The notes beneath the pieces were generated by a model. It was not told the DNA's origin and made no database searches. It saw only the letters and a program-made list of their open reading frames with translations. Below, one piece after another: positions 42,115 through 51,064 of a stretch of DNA of 64,000 nt. Source of the stretch: Pseudotamlana agarivorans (GTDB lineage: Bacteria; Bacteroidota; Bacteroidia; Flavobacteriales; Flavobacteriaceae); the NCBI RefSeq assembly GCF_018860245.1, contig NZ_JAHKPD010000025.1, positions 62,001 through 126,000 on the forward strand. The letters are read 5' to 3'. Numbering within the stretch: position 1 is the first letter of the stretch; each line of letters starts with the position of its first letter. Made by a program: the position numbers and the translations under genes.

Positions 42115-42175
42115 TTATTGTAAAGTTGAAAACTCAATTAACCAAGAATGCCGGCATTCTATAAAAACAAAAGTT

Positions 42176-42685
42176 ATGAAATTAAATATTTTAATGCTTT
42201 CAATAATTCTATTGGTTTGCAGCTGTAAAGCACAAAACACAACAAATAAAAAAGAAGATGCTATGCCTAAATCAGAAACAGTCACACACGACATTAGTAT
42301 GTATCCAAAGGCTAATAACAATCAACTTAGACATATTATAAACCTGCCTAAAACAGAAGATGATTTTGATTTTAAAGTGGAAATCTATGCCGGTAAAATG
42401 GCTGAAGTAGACTGTAACCAAAGCACATTATCTGGCTCTTTTAAAGCAGAAACCGTATCTGGCTGGGGCTATTCTTATTATAATTTCGACACAAACGGAC
42501 AAATTGCAAGCACAAGACGTATGTGCCCAGATAATTCAAAACACCAAGCATTTGTGCAAACTCAAGGTGAAATTGTACGCTATAACAGCAAATTACCTAT
42601 TGTTGTTTACACACCAAAAGGCTATGAAGTACGTTATAAAATTTGGTCAAGAAACACTTCTGAAAAAACAGCCATTATAAAATAA
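42176..42685 (+). CDS. eco: Ecotin-like serine protease inhibitor, lipoprotein form with Arg at P1
   Basis: The 169-residue protein aligns along its length with E. coli ecotin: LRHIINLPKTEDDFDFKVEI, VDCNQSTLSG, SGWGYSYYNFDTNG, then IVRYNSKLPIVVYTPKG and VRYKIWS. The disulfide cysteines are C80 and C117. The reactive loop reads STRRMCPD, so P1 is Arg114 where E. coli has Met84. Arg at P1 favours trypsin-like targets. It has a lipobox (LVCSC, Cys17), so it is likely membrane-anchored rather than free in the periplasm. It probably guards against proteases of hosts or competitors; the target is inferred. Confidence 0.93.
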   Translation: MKLNILMLSIILLVCSCKAQNTTNKKEDAMPKSETVTHDISMYPKANNNQLRHIINLPKTEDDFDFKVEIYAGKMAEVDCNQSTLSGSFKAETVSGWGYSYYNFDTNGQIASTRRMCPDNSKHQAFVQTQGEIVRYNSKLPIVVYTPKGYEVRYKIWSRNTSEKTAIIK

Positions 42686-42719
42686 ATTCAACGTAGAAAC
42701 TATTTAAGATTTATAATAA

Positions 42720-43628
42720 ATGAAAATCAATAACATATTAGAAAACATAGGCGATACGCCTGTGGTTAGATTAAGCAAGCTATTTCCAAAAGCTCATGTT
42801 TGGATGAAACTTGAAAAAGCAAATCCAGGTGGAAGCATTAAGGATAGAATTGCACTTTCTATGATTGAAGATGCTGAAAAAAAGAACCTCTTAACTAAGG
42901 ATACCGAAATTATTGAACCAACTTCAGGAAATACAGGTGTTGGTTTGGCTATGGTTTGCGCTATAAAGGGTTACAAGCTTACCTTAGTGATGCCAGAATC
43001 TATGTCTGTTGAAAGACGCGCCTTAATGGCCGCTTACGGAGCAAACTTAGTATTAACTCCGAAAGAACAAGGTTTGGGTGGTACTATAGCCAAAGCAAAT
43101 GAATTGGTTGAAACCACAAAAAACGCATGGATGCCTTCGCAATTTACAAACCCTTCGAATCCTGAAGTCCACAGAAAAACAACGGCTTTAGAGATCGCTA
43201 AAGATTTCCCTGATGGTTTGGATTATTTGATTACTGGCGTTGGAACAGGCGGCCATATTACTGGGATTTCGGAAGTTCTAAAAGAGAAATTTTCGAACTT
43301 AAAAGTCCTTGCTGTTGAGCCTGACGATTCGCCCATTATTTCTGGTGGTGAACCAGGGCCACATCCTTTACAAGGGATCGGGCCAGGTTTTTTCCCTGAA
43401 GTATTTAACAAAAACGCTATAGATGGTGCTGTTAGAATTACCAAAGAAGAAGCTTTCGCTGAAGTTCAAAACATTGCTAAAACAGAAGGTATTCTAGTTG
43501 GTATCTCTACAGGCGCTTCATTAGCCGCTGTTAGAAAACAATTATCAAACTTTAAGGAAAGTGATGTTGTTTTAACTATGAATTACGACACAGGTGAGCG
43601 TTATCTTTCTATTGAAGGATTACTATAA
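42720..43628 (+). CDS. cysK: Cysteine synthase (O-acetylserine sulfhydrylase)
   Basis: The 302-residue PLP enzyme makes cysteine from O-acetylserine and sulfide. PLP lysine is Lys41 in NPGGSIKDR, the substrate loop is EPTSGNTG, and the phosphate-binding loop is [10 protein letters not shown]. The [17 protein letters not shown] segment is that of CysK; CysM is a less likely alternative given the sequence. It is the last of a run of three rightward genes (pepT, eco, cysK) and ends before a terminator. Confidence 0.93.
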   Translation: MKINNILENIGDTPVVRLSKLFPKAHVWMKLEKANPGGSIKDRIALSMIEDAEKKNLLTKDTEIIEPTSGNTGVGLAMVCAIKGYKLTLVMPESMSVERRALMAAYGANLVLTPKEQGLGGTIAKANELVETTKNAWMPSQFTNPSNPEVHRKTTALEIAKDFPDGLDYLITGVGTGGHITGISEVLKEKFSNLKVLAVEPDDSPIISGGEPGPHPLQGIGPGFFPEVFNKNAIDGAVRITKEEAFAEVQNIAKTEGILVGISTGASLAAVRKQLSNFKESDVVLTMNYDTGERYLSIEGLL

Positions 43629-44006
43629 ACAAACTTCTTTTTGAAATGGTTATGTATTTCGAAATCGAACACCGTCTCTGAACTTGCTTGTTCACGGTGT
43701 TCGGGCGGACTCGATAACTTTTCGACATCAAAAAAAGCAATCTCGACTGCGCTCGATTTGAGATCCTACTAAAAACTAAAAAAGCTTCCTCAAACGGGAA
43801 GCTTTTTTGATAACAATTTAATTGTATAATGTCGTATTTTTAATTTGAATTATTTTTTGTTCAGATGAAATAGAAAATTCAAGCATAGCAGTAGCTACGG
43901 TTTTATTTTATATTGAAATATGGATGAAAAAGAAACAAATTATATGCGATATTATATGGTTAAAATGGTATAATATCAGACAAAATATAGATAATGTCTA
44001 CATTAT
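43629..44006. other. 378-base intergenic region between converging cysK and proB
   Basis: It contains a dispersed-repeat-like segment (43665-43765: GAACACCGTCTC, a mirrored TTCACGGTGTTC, then TCTCGACTGCGCTCGA) and the cysK terminator (43778-43808). The remaining 200 bases are AT-rich with no gene or RNA structure that I can support. Confidence 0.7.
43778..43808 (+). terminator. Intrinsic terminator of the cysK unit
   Basis: AAAAAAGCTTCC and GGAAGCTTTTTT form a perfect 12-base stem with a 7-base loop. It is placed 150 bases after cysK but could act on either strand. Confidence 0.88.
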
Positions 44007-44777
44007 TTATAGAGATACTTTTGTACCTACATCTTTTCCGTCGATAATATCTATAATGGTATTTGGATTTGTACCATTTGCAATATAAGTTGGTATATTG
44101 TTAGCGGCAGCTGCCTGAGCGTAGTCTAACTTAGACCCCATTCCACCACGGCCTTCACCTTCAGCTTTATTACTACTTTTAATATAACGTCCCAAATCAT
44201 CTTCAGGATCTACATTAGATATTAAATTACTGTCTTTAGCTTCAGGGTGCCCCGTGTAAAGTCCGTCAATATCTGTTAAAATAATAAGTCTATCCGCTTC
44301 AATTAATTGCGCAATTAAACTGGCTAACTCATCATTATCAGAAAACATCGAATTCCTTACCGAAACAGCATCATCTTCATTGGCAATAGGGATAACACCT
44401 TCTTGCATTAAGCCTTCTACACAGCTAATCATATTTTCTCTATGAACTCCAGGAGAAAAATCACGTTTGGTAGGCAATACCTGTGCACATTTCATTCCGT
44501 AATCATAAAAAATATTGTAATACAAACGCATCATTCTTGGTTGCCCAATTGAAGAATACACCTGACGACGTTGTGTTTTATTTTTAATTTTAGCTTTACC
44601 TAATACTTCCTTACCTGCAATAACAGATCCAGAGGATACTAAAACCACCATGATATCTCGATCGTAAAGTTCAGCGATTTGTCTAACTAAGTTTCGTAAA
44701 ACAGGTCTAACAATTCTGTTGTCTTTGTTGGTCATCACATTGGTACCAACTTTAATAACTATTCTTTCTTTATACAT
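44007..44777 (-). CDS. proB: Glutamate 5-kinase
   Basis: The 256-residue amino-acid kinase starts proline synthesis by phosphorylating glutamate. Motifs are IVIKVGTNVMT, VVLVSSGSVIAG, IANEDDAVSVRNSMFSDNDE and GRGGMGSKLDYAQAAA. It has only the kinase domain; the C-terminal PUA domain of E. coli ProB (367 residues) is absent. It lies 1 base after proC in the same operon. No proA is in the window. Confidence 0.95.
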   Translation of the reverse strand: MYKERIVIKVGTNVMTNKDNRIVRPVLRNLVRQIAELYDRDIMVVLVSSGSVIAGKEVLGKAKIKNKTQRRQVYSSIGQPRMMRLYYNIFYDYGMKCAQVLPTKRDFSPGVHRENMISCVEGLMQEGVIPIANEDDAVSVRNSMFSDNDELASLIAQLIEADRLIILTDIDGLYTGHPEAKDSNLISNVDPEDDLGRYIKSSNKAEGEGRGGMGSKLDYAQAAAANNIPTYIANGTNPNTIIDIIDGKDVGTKVSL

Positions 44778-44778
44778 C

Positions 44779-45585
44779 TTAATGTTCTTGTCCTAATTCA
44801 ATTGCACGATTAAACGCAGCGTATGCGGCATCTCTAATTAACACATTTACTTTATTATCTTCCATAGAATTCAAAGCTGCTCTGGTAGTACCGCCCTTAG
44901 AAGCAACTCTATCCATCCATTCTCTAGGCGTAATATCCGATTGATTAAAAAGATCTACAGCGCCTGCAAAAGTTTGCGAAACTAAAGTAGTCGCATCTTC
45001 TTTAGAAAAGCCCATTTCTGTAGCAGCATTCATCATACTTTCCATAAAAAAGAATACATATGCTGGTCCGCTTCCTGAGATACCAGTTGAAGCATCAATG
45101 AAGTTTTCACTTGAAACTTTTAGAGATTTCCCTGTCGTGTTTAACAAAATCTCTACGTTAGACGCCTCTTGAGTAGAAACTTCAGGTGAAGCCACAAAAG
45201 ACGTCAATCCTTTACCTATTTGTGCTGGTAAATTTGGCATTGCTCGAACTACTTTGTCAAGTCCTGACATTGTTTTGATAGCACCTATAGTTACTCCTGC
45301 CATAACAGAAACAATTATTTGCTCCTTATTCGTATAAGGCTTTATATTTTCAAAAACGCTAGCAGCGTGAAATGGTTTTACCGCTATAAAGATGATATCT
45401 GCCGCTGGCACACAATCTTTTAAATCTCTATGAGCATCAAAATATGGAATTTCATCAAGTTGTTTTAGCTTTTCTTCGCTATTATCAAGAACCATAATGT
45501 TATTATTTTTTAGAAGTGTTGACTTCGACATGCCTTCTGCATAGGTTAATCCCATATTTCCGGCTCCGATTACTAGTACTTTCAT
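44779..45585 (-). CDS. proC: Pyrroline-5-carboxylate reductase
   Basis: The 268-residue enzyme catalyses the last step of proline synthesis. The N-terminal Rossmann loop is VIGAGNMGLTYAEGM. The C-terminal dimer domain has SGSGPAYVFFFMESM and SKGGTTRAALNSME, the family signature. It is immediately upstream of proB, so the two form a proC-proB operon, possibly started by the small ORF at 45636-45827. Confidence 0.96.
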   Translation of the reverse strand: MKVLVIGAGNMGLTYAEGMSKSTLLKNNNIMVLDNSEEKLKQLDEIPYFDAHRDLKDCVPAADIIFIAVKPFHAASVFENIKPYTNKEQIIVSVMAGVTIGAIKTMSGLDKVVRAMPNLPAQIGKGLTSFVASPEVSTQEASNVEILLNTTGKSLKVSSENFIDASTGISGSGPAYVFFFMESMMNAATEMGFSKEDATTLVSQTFAGAVDLFNQSDITPREWMDRVASKGGTTRAALNSMEDNKVNVLIRDAAYAAFNRAIELGQEH

Positions 45586-45635
45586 CTGTTTTTTTAACTT
45601 ATTTTATTTTAATTAATAGCTTGATTTTCTTCAAT

Positions 45636-45827
45636 TTAAACGAACAACATTTTGTTGTTATTATCGCTTACTTCCTTATAATAAGTTTCCTTATTCATAC
45701 GAAGTGTTTTAATGGGCATTCCAAAAAGATACTTTTTAATAGAAGTAACTTTCGTAATTAATTGGCCCATTTTAATACTGTATTGTTTATCGTATTGTAT
45801 TTGACGTTTAATATATAAAATTTTCAT
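45636..45827 (-). CDS. Small hypothetical protein upstream of proC
   Basis: The 63 residues are basic and have an aromatic-rich middle (KYLFGMPIKTLRMNKETYYKEV). It lies 50 bases before proC in the same direction with no gene on the other strand. The LFG-PIKTL and ETYY-EV pattern resembles small flavobacterial hypotheticals I have seen, but I cannot name a family. A non-coding explanation is possible. Confidence 0.55.
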   Translation of the reverse strand: MKILYIKRQIQYDKQYSIKMGQLITKVTSIKKYLFGMPIKTLRMNKETYYKEVSDNNNKMLFV

Positions 45828-45862
45828 GTATTCGGTTTTAAACTTTATGCAATTAATCTTTA

Positions 45863-46318
45863 TTATCTAGTTAATCGCATTTCAATATTACGAGCCTCAA
45901 ATCCTTCATTTTCAAATAACTCAATCATAGGATTATGTTTATTAATATGTATTGCAATGGCTCCTCTGCAATACTTTTTAGTATGTTTTATCAAATCTGA
46001 GGAAATCCCTTTTCCTTTATACGCCTCTTTCACAGCGATATAAACCAATATGTTTTCAGATAAATATTCGTTCATTCCTGTTTTATTTACCACCACAGCG
46101 CCTACAATTTGGTCTCCATCCTCCATTATAAAAACATACCCGCCCAAGCCGGCAATTTCCTTAGCAGCATATAGCAAGGACTTCCTTATGGCGCTTTTAG
46201 AATCTCTAAAATCACCAGAATTAGCATAAATAAAATTGGCCGTGCGGTTAATATCGTTAATTGATAACCTTGTAAAGGCATCAAATGTTTTTATGGTCAT
46301 TGATTTGGTTTCGGACAT
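45863..46318 (-). CDS. GNAT family N-acetyltransferase
   Basis: The 151-residue protein has the GNAT acetyl-CoA loop: ILVYIAVKEAYKGKGISSDL (about 90-109, with the Q/RxxGxG/A pattern as YKGKG) followed by NPMIELFENEGFEARNIEMRL. The substrate is unknown. It precedes the small ORF and proC in the same direction. Confidence 0.85.
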   Translation of the reverse strand: MSETKSMTIKTFDAFTRLSINDINRTANFIYANSGDFRDSKSAIRKSLLYAAKEIAGLGGYVFIMEDGDQIVGAVVVNKTGMNEYLSENILVYIAVKEAYKGKGISSDLIKHTKKYCRGAIAIHINKHNPMIELFENEGFEARNIEMRLTR

Positions 46319-46681
46319 AAAAATAGTTTACATCTAATTTATAGATACAACAAGACGTGCATTTAAATAAAATTTACCTTTTAAATATAGCTGAAATTAC
46401 ATCAAACATATCTACAAGGTAATCGTTATAAAGGGAGATCGATAATGGATATGAAAGCTAACGTGAAGGTGGAATGAATTTGTCAGATTGGTTTCTAAAA
46501 ACTAGAAAGTTGAAGTTAAATATTCTGCAATTCTTTTCATGTATTCCTTTTCTCATTAGCCAAATTTAGGTAATTATACCCCTAATAGCAAATTTGAAAC
46601 GTTAAGATAATTTAACAAGAAAAGTATGGAGCAAAAAAAAGCTCCCAAATTGGGAGCTTTAGTAATCAATTATCAAAATAA
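46319..46681. other. 363-base intergenic region between the GNAT gene and yajC
   Basis: Apart from the yajC terminator at its right end (46632-46660), I see no coding sequence longer than a few codons, no RNA fold and no clear repeat in this AT-rich stretch. Confidence 0.6.
46632..46660 (-). terminator. Intrinsic terminator of the nusB-DUF1573-yajC operon
   Basis: AAAGCTCCCA and TGGGAGCTTT form a perfect stem, followed by eight U in the leftward transcript, 22 bases after the yajC stop. Confidence 0.93.
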
Positions 46682-46972
46682 TTATTTCTTTTCTGGAGCA
46701 TTAAGTTTCGTACTCATCTCCATTGAAATTGCCGATTTATCGAATTTCAATTTTCCAGACATCGTTTCTAAAACACAACTTCCGTCTTTATCATTTAATT
46801 CTAAAACTTTAGCATGTAAACCACTTTTTGTGATCACTTTATCGCCACGTTTTAAATCTGCTGCAAATTTCTTTTCTTTCTTTGCGCGTTTCATTTGTGG
46901 TGCAATCATAAAGAAATACACTACCACAAACATTAATACAAACGGCAGTAAACTACCAATACCTTCACTCAT
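46682..46972 (-). CDS. yajC: Preprotein translocase subunit YajC
   Basis: The 96-residue inner-membrane protein is an accessory to SecYEG with SecDF. A single transmembrane segment (about 7-25) precedes the family motif PQMKRAKKEKKFAADLKRGDKVITKSGLHAKV. It lies 30 bases after the DUF1573 gene and ends at a strong terminator. Confidence 0.94.
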   Translation of the reverse strand: MSEGIGSLLPFVLMFVVVYFFMIAPQMKRAKKEKKFAADLKRGDKVITKSGLHAKVLELNDKDGSCVLETMSGKLKFDKSAISMEMSTKLNAPEKK

Positions 46973-47002
46973 TATTTATAGATTTAGCTATTAAGCTGTT
47001 AT

Positions 47003-47461
47003 TTAACTTTTGGCAGCTTCTGGTTTCACAAAGGCAGAAATTTTAACAACTTCAGTTCCTTTTTCAGTGTTAGCTGTAACCGTAATTGATTTAGTAACTT
47101 TATTAGATCCGCTACCATTAAACTTTACTGTAAATTTTCCGCTTGCTCCAGGTGCTAATGGTTCTCTACTCCAATCTTCAGGTACCGTACAACCACAAGA
47201 ACTTTTAATGTCGGTAATTACTAAAGGTGCATTACCTGTATTTGTATAACTAAAAACAGTTTCAACAGGTGTTTTAGCTTCTATTTCACCAAAATCATGC
47301 TCCTTCTTATCGAATTCTAATACTGGAAAGTTTGAAGCGTTAGCATCACGTTCTGCCGCTACCGCTACGTTTGTTTCATCAATTTTTGCCGCTGCATTAT
47401 CCTTACAAGATGTAAATGCGATTAAACATAAGGTGCTTAATCCTAAAATTATTTTTTTCAT
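47003..47461 (-). CDS. DUF1573 family lipoprotein
   Basis: The 152-residue protein has a lipobox at LIAFTSCKDN (Cys19). The DUF1573 beta-sandwich follows: EKEHDFGEIEAKTPVETVFS-type start, TGNAPLVITDIKSSCGCTVPEDW and a closing FNGSGSNK/ITVTANT. The paired cysteines in SCGC are typical. These envelope proteins have no proven role; placement between nusB and yajC is common in flavobacteria. Confidence 0.9.
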   Translation of the reverse strand: MKKIILGLSTLCLIAFTSCKDNAAAKIDETNVAVAAERDANASNFPVLEFDKKEHDFGEIEAKTPVETVFSYTNTGNAPLVITDIKSSCGCTVPEDWSREPLAPGASGKFTVKFNGSGSNKVTKSITVTANTEKGTEVVKISAFVKPEAAKS

Positions 47462-47557
47462 ATTCCTTCTTTTTTTGGGTTTGGTGCGTAAAAATAGTAA
47501 TTATTTATACTATTAAAAATTTTTGCAATTTTCTTAACAGATATTATCAGTAACACC

Positions 47558-48502
47558 TTACATCAAGCCTCGACCAATTTTATTTAAGGTGCCTTCCGCC
47601 TCGTATTCCTTCACTAACTTGTCTAAAATACCATTAATGAATATGCTACTTTTTGGTGTTGAATATTCTTTAGAAATTTCCAAATACTCGTTCATCGTTA
47701 CTTTCACTGGGATTGATGGGAAGTTTTTAATTTCCGAAATAGCCATTTGCAGTAACACATAATCTACATTTGCAATACGTTCTGCGTCCCAGTTTTGGGT
47801 TTTAAGTTCGATTTCCTTATTTATTGCCGACCTATTTAGTAAAGTCTTTTTGAATAAGGTTGTCGCGAACTGCTTATCTTCAATATCCTTATATAGTTTT
47901 GGTGTAAAATGTTTTTCAGGTGAAGTAACTTTAGCTTTTCTAAGCAACTTTAAAATGGTTGTATTTACAGTTGGTAAATCATCTAACCAGGTTAAATTCT
48001 TATCTTCTATATATTCGTATAACTTTTCGTTAGGTGCAATGATGTCCTTAAACACATCTACAATAAAAGTACGATCTTCTTTAAAGTCTGAAACACGGGT
48101 TTTCATATACTCCACATATAAATCGCTTGAGGTGATGGCTTTAAAAACAACATCAACATACTCACTATCTAATGCCCAGTTAATATGTGCATTTCCATTA
48201 ATCTCATCTTCTAATTGAATGTTATCCTTTAAGAGTTTTAAAAGTTCGTTATTCACAAACTTTCGGTTAGGATCTTTATCCTCCTTTGTAGCAAGGTGTT
48301 TGTTTTGTTTCTTTTGTAAATCGTCTTCTGCTCTTTTTTGTACTTCAATTAATAAAGAAATAATTAGAAGGTACAAATTGTACATATTTTCAATACTGTA
48401 AATTAGAAACTTTTGATCTTTACTAAAATCATCACTTTCACTACCTTTAAAAGCATACATGGTTTGCATTACTTTCACACGAATATGTCTTCTGCTTAAC
48501 AT
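47558..48502 (-). CDS. nusB: Transcription antitermination factor NusB (long flavobacterial form)
   Basis: The protein has about 314 residues. It begins MLSRRHIRVKVMQTMYAF and ends with the conserved NusB core (LFKKTLLNRSAINKEIELK, DYVLLQMAISEIKNFPSIPVKVTMNEYLEISKEYSTPKSSIFINGILD). Typical NusB is about 140 residues; the extra central helical region (about 40-200) is characteristic of this lineage. It binds boxA RNA with NusE in rRNA antitermination. ATG 48502 or 48505 are both possible (two consecutive ATGs). Confidence 0.93.
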   Translation of the reverse strand: MLSRRHIRVKVMQTMYAFKGSESDDFSKDQKFLIYSIENMYNLYLLIISLLIEVQKRAEDDLQKKQNKHLATKEDKDPNRKFVNNELLKLLKDNIQLEDEINGNAHINWALDSEYVDVVFKAITSSDLYVEYMKTRVSDFKEDRTFIVDVFKDIIAPNEKLYEYIEDKNLTWLDDLPTVNTTILKLLRKAKVTSPEKHFTPKLYKDIEDKQFATTLFKKTLLNRSAINKEIELKTQNWDAERIANVDYVLLQMAISEIKNFPSIPVKVTMNEYLEISKEYSTPKSSIFINGILDKLVKEYEAEGTLNKIGRGLM

Positions 48503-48556
48503 CATTACAAAGAACTTTAATTAAAATAGGTGAAGTTTTTTATTATTTTCACGCTG

Positions 48557-48564
48557 CAAAAATA
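48557..48564 (-). promoter_or_regulatory. nusB operon -7 element (TATTTTTG)
   Basis: It is an exact TAnnTTTG match read leftward, about 55 bases before nusB. Confidence 0.55.
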
Positions 48565-48677
48565 ACACTATATTTAAAAACTAGTACAGTAAATTATGTT
48601 TTATTATCGTTAAATAGCTTTAACGATATTTAACAAATAGCCCGATACTTACAAGGTGTTAATTATCATAGATACCC

Positions 48678-48685
48678 TATATTTG
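48678..48685 (+). promoter_or_regulatory. ABC exporter promoter -7 element (TATATTTG)
   Basis: It is an exact TAnnTTTG match, 21 bases upstream of the ATG at 48707. Confidence 0.6.
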
Positions 48686-48706
48686 TTCTACAATTTTAAA
48701 TATTGA

Positions 48707-50470
48707 ATGAAAGAATTACAGCACCTTAATAAATACTTTTTTAAATACAAAACACATCTTTTAACGGGTATTGTAATTACTATAATTGCTAGAATATTTC
48801 TACTTTTTACACCGCGTTACATCAAAGAGATTTTTGTAATTATAGAAAATTATTTAAAAGGCGGTGTTACAGAAGCCTCGATAAAAACCGATTTAACCGA
48901 AGCCATTTTATACATTATAGGAGCTGCCATTATAGGTGGTATTCTTACTTTCTTTATGAGACAAACCATTATTAATGTCTCTCGTTATATTGAGTACGAT
49001 TTAAAAAATGAAATTTACGAGCAATACCAAAAGCTCTCCTTGAACTTTTATAAGAAAAATAGAACTGGCGATTTAATGAACCGCATCACCGAGGATGTTG
49101 GTCGTGTTCGTATGTATGCTGGTCCCGCCATCATGTATAGTATCAACACGGTAGCACTTTTCGTTATTGTGATTATTTACATGTTTAACGCGTCGCCAAA
49201 ATTAACACTATACACCATTTTACCTTTACCTATTTTATCGATTATTATTTATAAACTAAGTAAAGAAATACACAAACGTAGTACGGTTGTTCAAGAATAC
49301 TTATCTAAACTTTCAACCTTTACACAGGAATCTTTTAGTGGAATTTCGGTGATAAAAGCGTATGGTATGGAACCACAAACTTCTGAAAATTTCAACACAT
49401 TAGCCAAGGAAAGTAAAACCAAACAGATAGACTTAACCAAAGTCCAAGCTTGGTTTTTCCCTATGATGATTTTACTTATAGGCATGAGCAACTTACTTGT
49501 TATTTATGTTGGAGGCATGCAGTATATTGATGGTGAAATAGAAAGCATTGGCACCATTGCCGAATTTATTATTTATGTAAATATGCTAACTTGGCCCGTT
49601 GCAACTGTAGGCTGGGTGACTTCCATTGTGCAACAAGCCGAAGCGTCGCAAAAACGAATTAATGAGTTCCTAAAAATAGAACCCGAAATAAGAAACTACA
49701 CGTCTAATCATACAGAAATAACTGGAGACATTGTTTTTAAAAATGTACATTTCACCTACGACGACACCAATATTAAAGCTTTAAAAGGTGTTAGTTTTAA
49801 TATTAAAGAAGGAGAAACATTAGCCATTTTAGGGAAAACCGGTTCTGGAAAATCAACGGTTCTAGATTTAGTGGGGCGCCTTTACGATATTGACAAAGGA
49901 TCTATTTTGATTAACGATACCGAGATTGATCAGCTTAATTTAAATGAATTAAGAAATAGTATAGGCTATGTGCCACAGGATGCTTTTCTATTTTCCGATA
50001 GTATAAAAACCAACATCAAATTTGGTAACCAAGAAGCTAGCGATGATGATGTTATTGAAGCTGCAAAAAACGCACAGGTTCACAAAAACATTATCAAATT
50101 TAATAAAGGCTATGATACTGTTTTAGGAGAACGTGGCATTACGCTTTCTGGCGGACAAAAACAGCGTGTTTCCATAGCCAGAGCGATTATAAAATCACCA
50201 AAAATCTTATTGTTCGATGATTGTCTTTCTGCCGTAGATACCGAAACGGAAGAGAAAATACTAAGAAATATTAATAAACTCTCTAAAGGAAGAACGAGCA
50301 TTATAGTGAGTCACCGGGTTTCATCAGCAAAAAATGCCGATAAAATTATAGTATTAGAAGATGGTGAAATAGTTCAGGAAGGTACGCACGAGAGCTTAAT
50401 AAATGTAGAAGGTTACTACAAGCACTTGTATTTAAAACAGCTTAGCGAAAACACAGCTAACCCACTGTAA
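48707..50470 (+). CDS. ABC exporter, fused membrane and ATPase domains (MsbA/YheI-like)
   Basis: The 587-residue half-transporter has six transmembrane segments (about 15-310) and a nucleotide-binding domain (about 345-580). It has Walker A LGKTGSGKST (near 376), signature LSGGQKQR (near 483) and Walker B ILLFDDCLSAVD (near 503). The residue after the Walker B Asp is Asp, not the catalytic Glu, a feature of one partner of heterodimeric exporters; no second half-transporter gene is next to it. The substrate may be lipid or drug; this is not decidable here. Confidence 0.9.
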   Translation: MKELQHLNKYFFKYKTHLLTGIVITIIARIFLLFTPRYIKEIFVIIENYLKGGVTEASIKTDLTEAILYIIGAAIIGGILTFFMRQTIINVSRYIEYDLKNEIYEQYQKLSLNFYKKNRTGDLMNRITEDVGRVRMYAGPAIMYSINTVALFVIVIIYMFNASPKLTLYTILPLPILSIIIYKLSKEIHKRSTVVQEYLSKLSTFTQESFSGISVIKAYGMEPQTSENFNTLAKESKTKQIDLTKVQAWFFPMMILLIGMSNLLVIYVGGMQYIDGEIESIGTIAEFIIYVNMLTWPVATVGWVTSIVQQAEASQKRINEFLKIEPEIRNYTSNHTEITGDIVFKNVHFTYDDTNIKALKGVSFNIKEGETLAILGKTGSGKSTVLDLVGRLYDIDKGSILINDTEIDQLNLNELRNSIGYVPQDAFLFSDSIKTNIKFGNQEASDDDVIEAAKNAQVHKNIIKFNKGYDTVLGERGITLSGGQKQRVSIARAIIKSPKILLFDDCLSAVDTETEEKILRNINKLSKGRTSIIVSHRVSSAKNADKIIVLEDGEIVQEGTHESLINVEGYYKHLYLKQLSENTANPL

Positions 50471-50624
50471 ATCTATCGAGTAAACTAAAGGCACCAACCA
50501 TATTATTTAATTAAATACAACGAAAAAGGGCATTTCAAAAAGAAACCTCAAATTTTGTTGCTTAGTAACGGTTTTTTTTAGATTTTTGATACAATTATGA
50601 TTATAAATAAATTTTAATTCAACT

Positions 50625-51008
50625 ATGAATAATAACGGTATGATGGAGAAAGAGGAAATTTTTTCAAAAGTTTTAAGAGCAGGAAGACGCACTTATTTTT
50701 TTGATGTAAGAGCTACTAAAGCAGATGATTACTACTTAACAATCACAGAAAGTAAAAAGTTCACAAACGACGACGGATCATTTCATTACAAAAAACATAA
50801 AATTTATATATATAAAGAAGATTTTTCAGAATTTAAAGCCATTTTATCTGAAATGACTGATTATATCATCAATGAAAAAGGAGATGAAGTGATTAGTGAA
50901 CGTCATCAAAAAGACTTCAAAAAAGACTACGATCCAACAAGTCGTGTTACTGAAGACGAATTAAAAACACCTGGCAGCTTTACAGATATCAACTTTGACG
51001 ATATTTAA
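50625..51008 (+). CDS. DUF3276 PUR-domain nucleic-acid-binding protein
   Basis: The 127-residue protein contains the PUR (Pur-alpha-like) beta-sheet repeat: FSKVLRAGRRTYFFDVRATKADDYYLTITESKKF and KKHKIYIYKEDFSEFKAILSEM. PUR proteins of Bacteroidetes bind DNA and RNA in vitro, and their biological role is uncertain. It is followed by a terminator and is probably monocistronic. The start could also be at the internal Met6 or Met7. Confidence 0.92.
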   Translation: MNNNGMMEKEEIFSKVLRAGRRTYFFDVRATKADDYYLTITESKKFTNDDGSFHYKKHKIYIYKEDFSEFKAILSEMTDYIINEKGDEVISERHQKDFKKDYDPTSRVTEDELKTPGSFTDINFDDI

Positions 51009-51028
51009 TATAATAGCATCATAAATTA

Positions 51029-51062
51029 CAAACCGTTAAGCCTAAGTTTTGCGGTTTTTTTA
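51029..51062 (+). terminator. Terminator after the PUR gene
   Basis: AAACCG and CGGTTT arms, with partial inner pairing, are followed by a T run, 20 bases after the stop. It sits against the 3' end of the converging acyltransferase gene. Confidence 0.7.
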
Positions 51063-51064
51063 TG

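Noticed and set aside
43629-44006. tRNA or small RNA in the cysK-proB gap
   Set aside because: No cloverleaf or conserved T-loop (GTTCRANNC) was found; the paired words are repeat-like.
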